Assembly (NCBI RefSeq): GCF_020404765.1
Contig: NZ_JAIVEM010000167.1
Coordinates: 53,953-117,952, forward strand
Direction: 5' to 3'
Length of the DNA stretch: 64,000 bases
From: Paenibacillus sp. BJ-4
Lineage (GTDB): Bacteria > Bacillota > Bacilli > Paenibacillales > Paenibacillaceae
In this document: positions 25,316 to 32,988 of the stretch, in pieces
Layout of the letters: the number at the start of each line of letters is the position of its first letter
Numbering within the stretch: the stretch's first letter is position 1
Made by a program: the position numbers and the translations under genes
The notes under the pieces: generated by a model
What the model saw: only the letters and a program-made list of their open reading frames with translations
What the model was told of the DNA's origin: nothing
The model's database searches: none

Positions 25316-25499
25316 GTCGACTGCCTCCTTGTTTTAAGGCAGTCAGGCCCAATACTACCCCCGTAGGAGAGGAGTTGCAACCATACTCAATTACGGTATC
25401 TAGTTTTAACCCGACTGCCAATAGACTCACTGGTTCTGGATCCGGTTCAGACGAACTTCGACTACTCATAGAATGGTTCAACCCCTCTCCCATTATCAT
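25275..25499 (-). CDS. Candidate regulatory upstream ORF with a Glu-Pro-Asp-Pro-Glu-Pro motif
   Basis: A 74-codon ORF starting ATG 25499 (GGAG 8 bases upstream), beginning MIMGEGLNHSMSSRSSS. Residues 18-23 are EPDPEP. It runs through the structured leader and ends 41 bases inside the DUF1003 gene in another frame. In enterobacterial mgtA leaders, the peptide MgtL (MEPDPTP...) destabilises the ribosome at EPDP when Mg2+ is low, which changes RNA folding. The same motif beneath an M-box suggests a similar sensor. The ORF could still be fortuitous; the peptide is not like any protein I know. Confidence 0.55.
   Translation of the reverse strand: MIMGEGLNHSMSSRSSSEPDPEPVSLLAVGLKLDTVIEYGCNSSPTGVVLGLTALKQGGSRHVKNEFFSKKAAK
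25319..25344 (-). promoter_or_regulatory. Hairpin sequestering the DUF1003 ribosome-binding site
   Basis: GACTGCCT (minus strand) pairs with AGGCAGTC across a 10-base loop; AAGGAGG lies half in the stem. A second GGCAGTC upstream (25413-25419) could pair with the same GACTGCC and free the site. That competing element begins 11-12 bases downstream of the EPDPEP codons (25431-25448). Confidence 0.7.
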
Positions 25500-25513
25500 G
25501 TTGTTGGCTCCAT

Positions 25514-25543
25514 ATTTTACTGATCACACTGGAACCATGTCAC
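25514..25543 (-). promoter_or_regulatory. Possible internal promoter downstream of the M-box terminator
   Basis: GTGACA (25538-25543), 18 bases, TAAAAT (25514-25519) on the minus strand. Weak -35; it would let the upstream-ORF segment be made without M-box read-through. Confidence 0.35.
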
Positions 25544-25561
25544 AATGCCTAACACATTAAA

Positions 25562-25592
25562 ATAAAAACGCCCCTCAGCTCAATTGAAGGGG
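25562..25592 (-). terminator. Terminator of the M-box expression platform
   Basis: CCCCT ... AGGGG hairpin followed by GCGTTTTTATTTT on the minus strand. Its TTGAGCT segment is complementary to AGCTCAA at the 3' edge of the M-box (about 25644-25650), giving mutually exclusive folds. Confidence 0.75.
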
Positions 25593-25639
25593 AGTCGTTC
25601 TGCATGCAAGATAAAAAGCATGCAAATATCCGATTCCCC

Positions 25640-25797
25640 CAAGTTGAGCTTTGGCACTAAACGACGTAAAAGAACCAAAGTTCTTTAGCCACATTAAGAA
25701 GAGCCTTAATCCGGCAATTCCTGTTATACCCATTGGCATCTTTCGATGTTTCCGGGCAGTGGCTTATGTTCGTATAGGAGCCTCACCTAACGAGGAC
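25640..25797 (-). ncRNA. M-box (ykoK) magnesium riboswitch
   Basis: The minus strand shows the conserved M-box blocks in order: GTTAGGTGAGGCTCCT, CTGCCC, AAAGATGCCAATGGGT, AACAG, ATGTGGCT and AGTGCCAAAGCTC. Spacing fits the roughly 160-nt aptamer that folds on Mg2+ binding. A terminator follows 50 bases downstream, so high Mg2+ should stop transcription before the DUF1003 gene. Confidence 0.95.
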
Positions 25798-25809
25798 ATC
25801 AATATTTCC

Positions 25810-26064
25810 CTAGCAAGCATACTGCTGTCCAAATGTGCTGTCAATCCAAATATATTTACTATATTGCACCTGATGACAGCGACGCTGCCACTCCCCCTTA
25901 TAATGCAAAATAAAAAGTTGCTGTGGCGCAGGTGCGGCAAACAGGTAGTCTACAACTTCCACCATATAATCACTCAACGGCTGTACTACATGTACTCTCA
26001 CTTGGCTTAATGCAGCTGCAAATAACTCGATATCAGACTTCAACACTTTATATGTATGGTTCAT
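25810..26064 (-). CDS. Small protein downstream of a secreted nuclease, unknown
   Basis: 84 aa beginning MNHTYKVLKSDIELFAAAL. The middle reads SDYMVEVVDYLF and the C-terminal half is rich in aromatic and basic residues (WQRRCHQVQYSKYIWI). AGGTGA lies 5 bases before the ATG at 26064. It follows the NucB-type nuclease by 90 bases on the same strand. In B. subtilis nucA is paired with a small inhibitor gene (nin), so an inhibitor role is a thought suggested by position only; no sequence match is claimed. A truncated copy of its first codons occurs near 16508. Confidence 0.6.
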   Translation of the reverse strand: MNHTYKVLKSDIELFAAALSQVRVHVVQPLSDYMVEVVDYLFAAPAPQQLFILHYKGEWQRRCHQVQYSKYIWIDSTFGQQYAC

Positions 26065-26155
26065 GCTGATCACCTCAGGATAGATATTTCGGTGAACGGT
26101 ATGGTAATCTTCAACAAAACAATCCCGGCGACCAGTTAAGGCAAGCGGGGATTTG

Positions 26156-26617
26156 CTATTTAATTATAAATTCCACTCGGGTCCCATCAGAGTAATCTTC
26201 CAAATGCTGATCTATCCACGAATTAGCCCCCTCATCATCCTTTGGGCTAATATAACTTACATCTGCTCCCACTTTACTTTCTGTACAAGTTGCCAACGAC
26301 CATTGACCACGCTTGTACCCCTTTTTGACTGGCACGGTTTCTAATGATATTTCTCGGTTTTTAAATACACCACCACGATCTATTGTGCATACATTAGGAA
26401 TTCCGGCTGCTATAGCCTCTTTAATGTGTTGGGCTGTTTCCGGGTATTTTCCTGACGGAAATTCCAATCGCACTGTTTCGCCCGTTGTCACTGTTTTCGA
26501 TTGCTCAGACGCCGCAGGAGCCTTGTGAGCTTGTGGGACTGGTATCCCGTTATAGGCGACTAACCCCATAGTCACAGCCAATATTGCGCTTACTATTAGT
26601 CCTTTGATGCTCTTCAA
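26156..26617 (-). CDS. NucA/NucB-family secreted DNase
   Basis: 153 aa with a signal peptide (LIVSAILAVTMGLVAYNG). The nuclease core is VRLEFPSGKYPETAQHI, VCTIDRGGVFKNREISLETV, KKGYKRGQWSLATC, ISPKDDEGANSWIDQHL, TRVEFIIK. The family degrades extracellular DNA. The usual DRDGAEENRE segment reads DRGGVFKNRE here: the second Asp of DRDG is Gly and the first Glu is missing, so activity may be altered. The start is TTG at 26617 with GGGGG 7 bases upstream. It has a long leader shared with the gene at 15850. Confidence 0.88.
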   Translation of the reverse strand: MKSIKGLIVSAILAVTMGLVAYNGIPVPQAHKAPAASEQSKTVTTGETVRLEFPSGKYPETAQHIKEAIAAGIPNVCTIDRGGVFKNREISLETVPVKKGYKRGQWSLATCTESKVGADVSYISPKDDEGANSWIDQHLEDYSDGTRVEFIIK

Positions 26618-26715
26618 ATTTCATCCCCCTAAACGTAAATACACCCCACCAGCGTATGCCAGCAGGGTATCACCGATGCTTTCGGATTGCACAACGGTGC
26701 TTCCGTATGTATCTG
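26618..26715 (-). promoter_or_regulatory. Conserved 5' leader (copy 2) with small hairpins
   Basis: On the minus strand, in order: ACATACGGAA, hairpin GCAC/GTGC, hairpin CCGA/TCGG, an imperfect hairpin ATACCCTGCTGGC...GCTGGTGGGGTGTAT, then TTTAGGGGG at the ribosome-binding site. The same blocks precede the unrelated gene at 15850, and a short piece lies at about 13905-13930. Confidence 0.6.
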
Positions 26716-26796
26716 TGCTGATTATACATTTATTAGTAATTTTTTTGTATATCTTTAAATTTTCATCTCAATTCATCTTAGCAAACTGAAACATAA

Positions 26797-27627
26797 TTAA
26801 TTCTTATTCTTTTTGGTAACTATTATACTATTTCCAGGGCGATCAGCCCATAGATACAGTTCGCCAACTTTTTCAATGCCTTGACCTGCTCCATATGTAG
26901 GAGGTTTTATCCGCTCAATAAATTTAAACTCTTTTCCGTTAAAATGGTAGTGATCCAATCCTTGTGCATAATTTTTCCCATATTCATTAGAACCATGTAG
27001 GTTAGCGTATAAATCATCCCCATCAAAAAAGATCCCTTGATAACCACCGTCAGTCCCAAAGTTTCCCGATAATGGGTATGACTTTATTAGATTAAAATCT
27101 TTATCAAATTGCCTGATCTCATTTAAGTCATGGTAAACTATCCAGTATGTATTATTATATTCTGCTAAAGACTCTGCTGTGCCATATCCTATATTGAACT
27201 CATCTACCTGATTCAAACCAGGCAGGCTATACTTTACTATTCTACTTATTCGTTCCTCTGTTGATGGCCCCGAATTAAAATTGTATACCGTTGCGTAAAG
27301 GTACCCATCTGTAATATAACAGTCCCCAAAAGACATAAAAAGCCCTTTCTGATCTGTTTCTGCATAAGCATTCGTTTTCTCAGTTACAAAAGTACCGTCC
27401 ATTGTGTACGTAGATATCGTATTGGAAAGTTTGAAATTTTCATCACGGTCAGATGTAATGTAAATGTGTGTTCCGTCAGAAGCGACACCTTGCCATGCCC
27501 TATAATTCTTATCAACCTTTAATACTTTCACTTCTTGGTAGAAATCACCACTGGTTAAACTAAACATGCCTGTTGGAGAACAAAATAACCCTAAGGTGAT
27601 TACTATAACACTTAGTATATTAAACAT
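26797..27627 (-). CDS. Secreted beta-propeller-like protein
   Basis: 276 aa with a hydrophobic N-terminus (ILSVIVITLGLFCSPTG) as signal peptide or anchor. Repeated short blades follow, such as GVASDGTHIYITSD, GDCYITDGYLYATVYN, QGIFFDGDDLYANLH and GIEKVGELYLWAD. The pattern fits a six-bladed propeller that could bind or open a small ligand; the function is unknown. AAAGGTGG lies 8 bases before the ATG at 27627. It is an island gene with no evident partner. Confidence 0.7.
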   Translation of the reverse strand: MFNILSVIVITLGLFCSPTGMFSLTSGDFYQEVKVLKVDKNYRAWQGVASDGTHIYITSDRDENFKLSNTISTYTMDGTFVTEKTNAYAETDQKGLFMSFGDCYITDGYLYATVYNFNSGPSTEERISRIVKYSLPGLNQVDEFNIGYGTAESLAEYNNTYWIVYHDLNEIRQFDKDFNLIKSYPLSGNFGTDGGYQGIFFDGDDLYANLHGSNEYGKNYAQGLDHYHFNGKEFKFIERIKPPTYGAGQGIEKVGELYLWADRPGNSIIVTKKNKN

Positions 27628-27716
27628 TATACAGCCCACCTTTAAATTTCAATTAACAATGATACAAAGATAAAATAATATGCAAATAATTTAATTTTCT
27701 TAATTAACACATTTTA

Positions 27717-27750
27717 AATACCCTGACAGCACAAACCAGCAGGGTCCTTT
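27717..27750 (-). terminator. Terminator of the phage lysis genes
   Basis: CCCTG/CAGGG stem with imperfect extension, then TATTTAAAA on the minus strand; TCCTTTTTT on the plus side. Confidence 0.6.
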
Positions 27751-27787
27751 TTTAGTGAATTACTTTGAAACTGTAGCCGTATTAGTC

Positions 27788-28324
27788 TTATTCCGTAGTA
27801 ACAGGCGTTTGTACCGGAATGGTCTCAGGCTCAGACTGTGCCTGACCTGATGACACCTCTGCTGTAGCTTGTGCCAAGAAATCATTCATCTTTGCAGCCA
27901 GACCAGGTACAGCTTCCTTAGCTGCTGCCTGTGTTACCTCTTCGCTCGGTAGTGATTCAGTAGCCAACACAGTCTTTGTTTTAGCCTTATACTCCAGATA
28001 TGCCTTCTCAATTGCAGACCTTAACTCAACTTGGGATACTACGATACCTTGACTGGAAAGAGTAAGTGAAGCATATTGCAAAGCCTCCTGAAGCTTGCGC
28101 TCGCCTCCAGCTTGCTTAAAAGCTGTTTGAGCAAAGGCGAAGCCTTCTCCAGCAATCTTATGGATTACTTCTCTCTGAGCCGCTGTGGTTCGAGCATCCA
28201 ACCATCCATTTACTTTTACCTTTACTGTATTCAAGCCGGCCAAAATGATGGTTGTCAGCACACCTACGACTGCTGTTGCAATAGTACTTACATATGGTTG
28301 TACAGTTTCGATTATTGTTTGCAT
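27788..28324 (-). CDS. Phage holin, LLH family
   Basis: 178 aa with one N-terminal transmembrane segment (YVSTIATAVVGVLTTIILAGL), then a helical cytoplasmic region (WLDARTTAAQREVIHKIAGE) and an Ala/Glu/Pro-rich tail. This is the layout of LLH-type holins that permeabilise the membrane for endolysin. It starts two bases after the endolysin stop and is probably co-translated. It appears intact. Confidence 0.82.
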   Translation of the reverse strand: MQTIIETVQPYVSTIATAVVGVLTTIILAGLNTVKVKVNGWLDARTTAAQREVIHKIAGEGFAFAQTAFKQAGGERKLQEALQYASLTLSSQGIVVSQVELRSAIEKAYLEYKAKTKTVLATESLPSEEVTQAAAKEAVPGLAAKMNDFLAQATAEVSSGQAQSEPETIPVQTPVTTE

Positions 28325-28326
28325 GA

Positions 28327-29283
28327 TTATTTATCCCCTTTCGTTTTCAGAGCAGCAATTCTATTCTTAGAGTCCCATGAAACCTCAGCTCCATAAGATT
28401 CTGCGATTGGCCGAAGTTGTACATAAGCTATATCCTCCACAAGCTGGACAGATTGTAGCTTGGCCCCGTTTAAATAGGTTTCCTTGCAGGTATTGTCCCA
28501 ACGATAAGACAAGCCTAAGACATTTGCCAAAGACCGAAGTGGTACATAATTTCTGGACCCATACAGAAGCGCTTCCCCCGCTTCTTTGCCATTGACGCGG
28601 AATGTGCCGGGTGTAACGGATTCTGTCTCCTGTGCAGGCGTGACAGCGCCAAATCGCTTACGCAGCTCGTCCGTCGTTCCGGCAAATTCGTTCAGATCTA
28701 CGTTACCTTTTATCCCATCCACCTTGCCGCTATCGCTGTATTGCCAAATATCCCAACGTTTCCACGTCACTGTGTCGCTCGGGACGCGAGTATCACTGTA
28801 ACGGGCTATCCATAGGGGGTAGCCGCCTAATGAGGCGTTAAAATTAGCTGCAAATGCATTGCCTGTGTAGATAATCGGCTTGCGTCCTGTAAGTCGCTCC
28901 AGCTCCAGCAGAAAGGCCAACGCCACAGCACTAATAAGTGTTTTAGACAGCATACCGGGGTTGTTTTCATAATCCATTACCGCAGGAAGGTTCAGCGCTT
29001 TCGCACCGCCAACCTGATCCAGAACCTTAGCGAAATGCCTTGCTTCTGCTTTTGCTGCCTCAGTACTGGTTGCATCAATAAAATGGTAAGCCCCTAGCAA
29101 TATCTCGGCTGTTCTGGCCCCTTTTGCATTGGCGATAAATGTTGGATCAACGTACCGTTGCCCCTGACTTGCTTTAATGAAAGCAAATGAAATACCATCT
29201 GCCTTGACCGCCTTCCAATCAATCTTTCCTTGATAACGGGATACGTCGATCCCTTGAGCATTACGGCTGTTTCGTTGTTGCAT
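28327..29283 (-). CDS. GH25 endolysin with a C-terminal copper-amine-oxidase-N-like (stalk) domain
   Basis: 318 aa. The GH25 muramidase barrel starts GIDVSRYQGKIDW and has AFIKASQG, GAYHFID, PAVMDYEN (catalytic Asp/Glu) and WIARYSD. The C-terminal 90 residues (FRVNGKEAGEALLYGSRNYVPLR ... LRPIAESYGAEVSWD, shown in part) form the stalk-type domain seen in many Paenibacillus surface proteins and in two nearby genes. It hydrolyses peptidoglycan glycan strands. The ATG at 29283 has GGAGAG 7 bases upstream. It overlaps the preceding holin remnant. Confidence 0.92.
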   Translation of the reverse strand: MQQRNSRNAQGIDVSRYQGKIDWKAVKADGISFAFIKASQGQRYVDPTFIANAKGARTAEILLGAYHFIDATSTEAAKAEARHFAKVLDQVGGAKALNLPAVMDYENNPGMLSKTLISAVALAFLLELERLTGRKPIIYTGNAFAANFNASLGGYPLWIARYSDTRVPSDTVTWKRWDIWQYSDSGKVDGIKGNVDLNEFAGTTDELRKRFGAVTPAQETESVTPGTFRVNGKEAGEALLYGSRNYVPLRSLANVLGLSYRWDNTCKETYLNGAKLQSVQLVEDIAYVQLRPIAESYGAEVSWDSKNRIAALKTKGDK

Positions 29284-29715
29284 CCTCTTTCTCTCCTTCC
29301 TGATTACCACTTTTACTTTTTAGAACTTCCACTGCCTGCCAGATCACTGGTGGAATTGGCGCTCCAAGCCTGCCGCCGTTCTCAAGAATCGAAAGCAGCT
29401 CATTTGCCATATAAAAATAAGCGACCGCATCCCTGAAAAGGTGCGAATCGCCTAAGACTCCATCTATTAGATGGGATACAGCAACCATTGTAAAAATAAA
29501 GCCTTTCGAGCGATGCCCACAAGACCTATCTTGCTTTTTAAACCGGGTCCGGTCCTCTTCTTACCCTCGACCCCTGCCGCGAACAACCCTGTCACATAAT
29601 CAATAATGACCAGTGCAAGCAACACCTCCAATACTCCCGACCACCCACCATAGAAATGCGTCACAGCGCTGCTTCCTAAAGCAGTGCTGGACTTAAAAAC
29701 CTCCCACTTATCCAA
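29261..29715 (-). pseudogene. Phage holin (toxin-secretion/lysis holin type), frameshifted
   Basis: The first frame (TTG start 29715, GGGGGAAGAAGG upstream) reads LEVLLALVIIDYVTGLFAAG ... LKSKIGLVGIARKA and then leaves frame in a T-rich tract near 29495. The other frame continues TMVAVSHLIDGVLGDSHLF ... FYMANELLSILENGGRLGAP. Joined, it is a complete holin of the Cph1/Lrg-like phage family; one T seems missing in GCTTTATTTTT. It is either a recent mutation or a sequencing slip. Confidence 0.82.
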
Positions 29716-29737
29716 CCTTCTTCCCCCGTCTCTCCGT

Positions 29738-29968
29738 TCAGGAAACTTTTCCTGAGCTATCATTGTCTGTTTTCTGATCCTGTTCATCTTGGGCCTGTAT
29801 CTCTGCTAATGCATTTCCTACTGCTATATCCAATCCTTTAAGTATTTCTTTACGGCGCGCTGGTTGCGAAGCAATGACTGCAGAAATGACCTCGGTCAAT
29901 TCTTCAACTGGCCTTGTTAGATCCAGTTGTATATCCAATGTAGATTTTATTTTTGCCACGGGTTTCAT
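29738..29968 (-). CDS. Small phage-type protein, unknown function
   Basis: 76 aa (KPVAKIKSTLDIQLDLTRP ... ILKGLDIAVGNALAEIQ), acidic and helical with a charged tail. GAGGGAG sits very close to two ATG codons, so the exact start is uncertain. The position ahead of the holin and endolysin suggests a tail- or lysis-module accessory gene. Not recognised. Confidence 0.55.
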   Translation of the reverse strand: MKPVAKIKSTLDIQLDLTRPVEELTEVISAVIASQPARRKEILKGLDIAVGNALAEIQAQDEQDQKTDNDSSGKVS

Positions 29969-29987
29969 CATCTCCCTCAGACACAAA

Positions 29988-30018
29988 AAAAAGACACCTT
30001 TAGTTTGCAGATGCCTTT
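29988..30018 (-). terminator. Terminator after the antirepressor remnant
   Basis: A GGCATC / GGTGTC stem (with G-U pairs) followed by eight T on the minus strand. Confidence 0.55.
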
Positions 30019-30047
30019 AATTGCTCCTTATTATAAATTTTCACAAG

Positions 30048-30740
30048 CTATTCACGTCCTAATTGAGTAAATCTACGGTGATAGATAACTTTACCGTTAT
30101 CAAGAACTTCTTGTTTGATTTCAACATAGCCACAATCCGCATACCTGCTATACAACAACCATGTGTCATTCTGCCTGAATTGAATTTTTCGATTTCCTAA
30201 ATCATTATTCAGCGCAATTGCTGACTTGAATCCAAGTTCCTTGGCAATCTCTGTAGCAGTATAGGTTTTGTTAACATGCATCAGAATTGCATTTGTTCTT
30301 TCAGCCTCAACTCTGGCAGCTCGTTCCTATTTAAGTTTGGTCAATAGCTCAATTCCAAAGTCAGGATTATTGAAAATGTTGTCGATCACGTTATCCGTAG
30401 CATAAATCCCATGCTTGCGAATGGAAGGTAGTATTTCATCTGCTACTCTTACCTGAAATGTCTCAACAGTTTCATTTCTTGCCTTCATTGCTAAACGATA
30501 AAAGATGTTTTCAGGGATAAAAATATCTTTCGACACTTCTGTCGAAAATTTTAAATCAGATAAATACTGCCTCACCCTGTCCCATTTCACATACTCTGTG
30601 CCTTTGGAACCGTCGGTGAATCCTAGTCCGCGAGACACATCCTCTAAATTCAATTATGCTGTACCATTGCTGTAAATATAACCTCGTACTCCGTGAATTG
30701 TAAGTATATCATTGCTAATCTCACCTTTCTTTGAACTCAA
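30048..30740 (-). pseudogene. Phage antirepressor (BRO-N plus ANT-type domains) with two nonsense codons
   Basis: One frame reads ISNDILTIHGVRGYIYSNGTA, stop (about 30657), then LNLEDVSRGLGFTDG ... FYRLAMKARNETVETFQ ... IELLTKLK, stop (30327), then ERAARVEAERTNAIL, HVNKTYTATEIAKELGFKS ... YHRRFTQLGRE. All pieces are in the same frame, so two point mutations split an otherwise complete antirepressor. Such proteins relieve phage repressors during induction. No start codon with a good ribosome-binding site remains. Confidence 0.85.
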
Positions 30741-30969
30741 AATAAGCCCCTGAGTTATCAGAGGCTTTCATACTTATATCTTAAATTGGTTCTGTTGCTA
30801 TAACGCTACAGATTTTAAAAACCCATATGTTATTAACCTAATACGAACGAGCATGATAGTTGAATAACAGTAATCAATCTAAGGAGCATGTCGACCTACG
30901 CGAGGCTTCAGCCTAAACGGGACTACGCAGGTTGTAGTTAAATTACTATTGTGATAAACTGAATGTAAT

Positions 30970-31196
30970 TTGATGATGGGAGTTGAACGGATACATGTAG
31001 AACTTTCTTGCTTCGAGATCACGAAAATAACGGACTCAGCGATCGGCTGTGGTCGTTTTATTTCATCTCTGCAAGAAAGCTCTGCGTTTCGTTTGCGCTC
31101 CCTCTCCGGACAGTCATACGGCCCCTTAGAATGGGGCCGTATTTCCTCGTATGGATTAGAGCCGCAAGATAGCACCTTTCTTGCGGCTCTTTTTTA
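30970..31196 (+). promoter_or_regulatory. Transcription attenuator in front of the ABC-F gene
   Basis: Segment 1 CTTTCTTGC (31003-31011), segment 2 GCAAGAAAG (31071-31079), and a terminator at 31158-31195 (perfect 12-bp stem AGAGCCGCAAGA / TCTTGCGGCTCT followed by six T). The 3' arm of that terminator contains CTTTCTTGC again (31176-31184). Segments 1-2 pairing allows termination; 2-4 pairing prevents it. A start-stop ATG-TAG (30995-31000) and an overlapping ORF from 30973 lie at segment 1, where a stalled ribosome could act. A further hairpin lies at 31119-31141. Confidence 0.85.
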
Positions 31197-31220
31197 TTTC
31201 CAAACGAAAGGATGATTGCC

Positions 31221-32708
31221 ATGCCCGCCATTCAGGTAACCAATCTTACTTTTGCCTATCCAGGCAGCTATGACCCCATATTCAAAAATGTTCATTTTCA
31301 AATTGATACAGACTGGAAGTTGGGCTTTACGGGGCGAAACGGTCGGGGGAAAACGACGTTCTTAAACCTGCTTCAGGGGAAGTACGAATACAGCGGTACG
31401 ATCTCCACACCAGTCGCCTTTGATTATTTTCCGTTTCCCGTCAAACACCCGGAGTATTTGACCTTAGACGTCGTCGAAGAGATCGTGCCAAACTATGAGA
31501 ACTGGAAGTTGATGCGCGAACTGAACCTGCTTAAGGTTTCAGAAGACGTTTTGTACCGCCCATTCGAATCGCTGTCCCAAGGAGAACAGACGAAGGTATT
31601 GCTGGCCGTGCTATTCATCCAAGACAATCGATTTCTGCTCATCGACGAGCCTACCAATCATCTCGACTTGCACGCACGCAAGCTTGTCGCCGATTATCTG
31701 AATACAAAGCGCGGTTTTATTCTAGTTTCACACGACCGAGCTTTTCTCGACCGCTGCGTGGATCATATTCTATCGATCAACAAAACGAATATCGAAATCC
31801 AAAAAGGCAACTTCTCGAGCTGGTGGACGAACAAAACTCGCCAGGATACGTTTGAAATGGCACAAAACGAAAAGCTGTACAAAGACATACAGCGTTTATC
31901 AGCTTCTGCTAAACGTACTAGCGGCTGGTCTTTCGAGACCGAAAAATCAAAAAACGGCACACGAAATTCCGGTTCCAAGCTTGACAAGGGATACGTCGGG
32001 CATAAGGCAGCAAAAATGATGAAACGCTCGAAATCCATCGAACAGCGGCAACACGCCGCTTTAGAGGAAAAGTCGAAACTGCTCCGAAATATCGAACAGT
32101 CAGAAAGCCTTGCGATCTCTCAGCTCGTGTATCCCAAATCGGAACTGGCGATGCTGGATCACGTCACGATTTACTACGGGGAAAGAGCGGTTTGCAAGAA
32201 CGTTAGTCTGACGATCGAACCAGGAGATCGGATTGCAATTTCAGGTCCAAATGGTTCAGGTAAGTCTAGCTTACTCCGCCTGCTCAACGCTGAGGCGCTA
32301 CACTATACAGGTACGTTTCAGCGGGAGCCGCAGCTTTGCGTTTCCTATGTATCCCAGAATACTTCTCATCTGCGAGGAACGCTTTCCGATTATGCAACAG
32401 AGTACAGAATTGACGAAAGCTTATTTAAGGCCGTGTTGCGTAAGCTAGATTTTGCCCGCATCCAGTTTGAGAAGGATATATCGGCGTTTAGCGGCGGGCA
32501 GAAGAAGAAGGTTCTGATCGCGAGAAGCCTATGTGAGGAGGCTCATCTGCATATTTGGGACGAACCGCTCAACTTTGTCGACGTGATTTCCCGGATGCAA
32601 ATTGAGGAGCTGCTGCTTGAGTACACGCCGACCATTATATTCGTGGAGCATGATCGGGAATTTCATGACCGTGTCGCCACGAAAACGATTGAACTCGGTA
32701 GGGATTAG
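31221..32708 (+). CDS. Lsa-type ABC-F ribosome protection protein
   Basis: 495 aa with two ABC domains and no membrane part. Domain 1 has Walker A GRNGRGKTT, signature LSQGEQTK and Walker B LLIDEPTNHLD. The linker (residues about 190-300) is the interdomain region that reaches into the ribosome. Domain 2 has GPNGSGKSS, FSGGQKKK and IWDEPLNFVDV. AYPGSYDPIF and FQIDTDWKLGF are typical of Lsa-type ABC-F proteins, which dislodge lincosamide, streptogramin A and pleuromutilin drugs. The ATG at 31221 has AAAGG 9 bases upstream; the ATG at 31212 has no room for one. Controlled by the attenuator just upstream. The 280 bases after it hold a CGGCAG/CTGCCG hairpin and a terminator. Confidence 0.92.
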   Translation: MPAIQVTNLTFAYPGSYDPIFKNVHFQIDTDWKLGFTGRNGRGKTTFLNLLQGKYEYSGTISTPVAFDYFPFPVKHPEYLTLDVVEEIVPNYENWKLMRELNLLKVSEDVLYRPFESLSQGEQTKVLLAVLFIQDNRFLLIDEPTNHLDLHARKLVADYLNTKRGFILVSHDRAFLDRCVDHILSINKTNIEIQKGNFSSWWTNKTRQDTFEMAQNEKLYKDIQRLSASAKRTSGWSFETEKSKNGTRNSGSKLDKGYVGHKAAKMMKRSKSIEQRQHAALEEKSKLLRNIEQSESLAISQLVYPKSELAMLDHVTIYYGERAVCKNVSLTIEPGDRIAISGPNGSGKSSLLRLLNAEALHYTGTFQREPQLCVSYVSQNTSHLRGTLSDYATEYRIDESLFKAVLRKLDFARIQFEKDISAFSGGQKKKVLIARSLCEEAHLHIWDEPLNFVDVISRMQIEELLLEYTPTIIFVEHDREFHDRVATKTIELGRD

Positions 32709-32908
32709 AATTTTACAAAGTGACTTGGAGTAAGGCATGATTTCAACGGCAGAAAGCTTTGCACAACAACTTTTATGAAAAGGGAAGAGATTGAACTAAA
32801 GGGACACGATAGTTCAATAGAACATCGGCAGTCTAGGATTTTTTTTTCTCGCCCATGGCTGCCGTTGTTTCTATTATTGAAGGCAGTCTAATAATTATTC
32901 CCTTATAT

Positions 32909-32948
32909 AAACAAAAGCCCCCTTAATAGGGATGGAGGGCTTTTGTTT
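32909..32948. terminator. Bidirectional terminator
   Basis: A 12-bp stem (AAACAAAAGCCC / GGGCTTTTGTTT) between converging genes, with A/T runs on both strands. Confidence 0.8.
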
Positions 32949-32988
32949 ATACAGTACATAGTTTGTTTATTACTAGGTTACTACATAT

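Noticed and set aside
25319..25500. The structured leader segment as a second known metabolite riboswitch
   Set aside because: It did not match the conserved blocks of the classes I could recall (yybP-ykoY, ykkC, NiCo, TPP, FMN); the upstream-ORF explanation accounts for the layout better.
30973..31215. 80-codon ORF in the ABC-F leader as a real protein
   Set aside because: No ribosome-binding site and it runs straight through the attenuator hairpins; kept only as an alternative leader reading.
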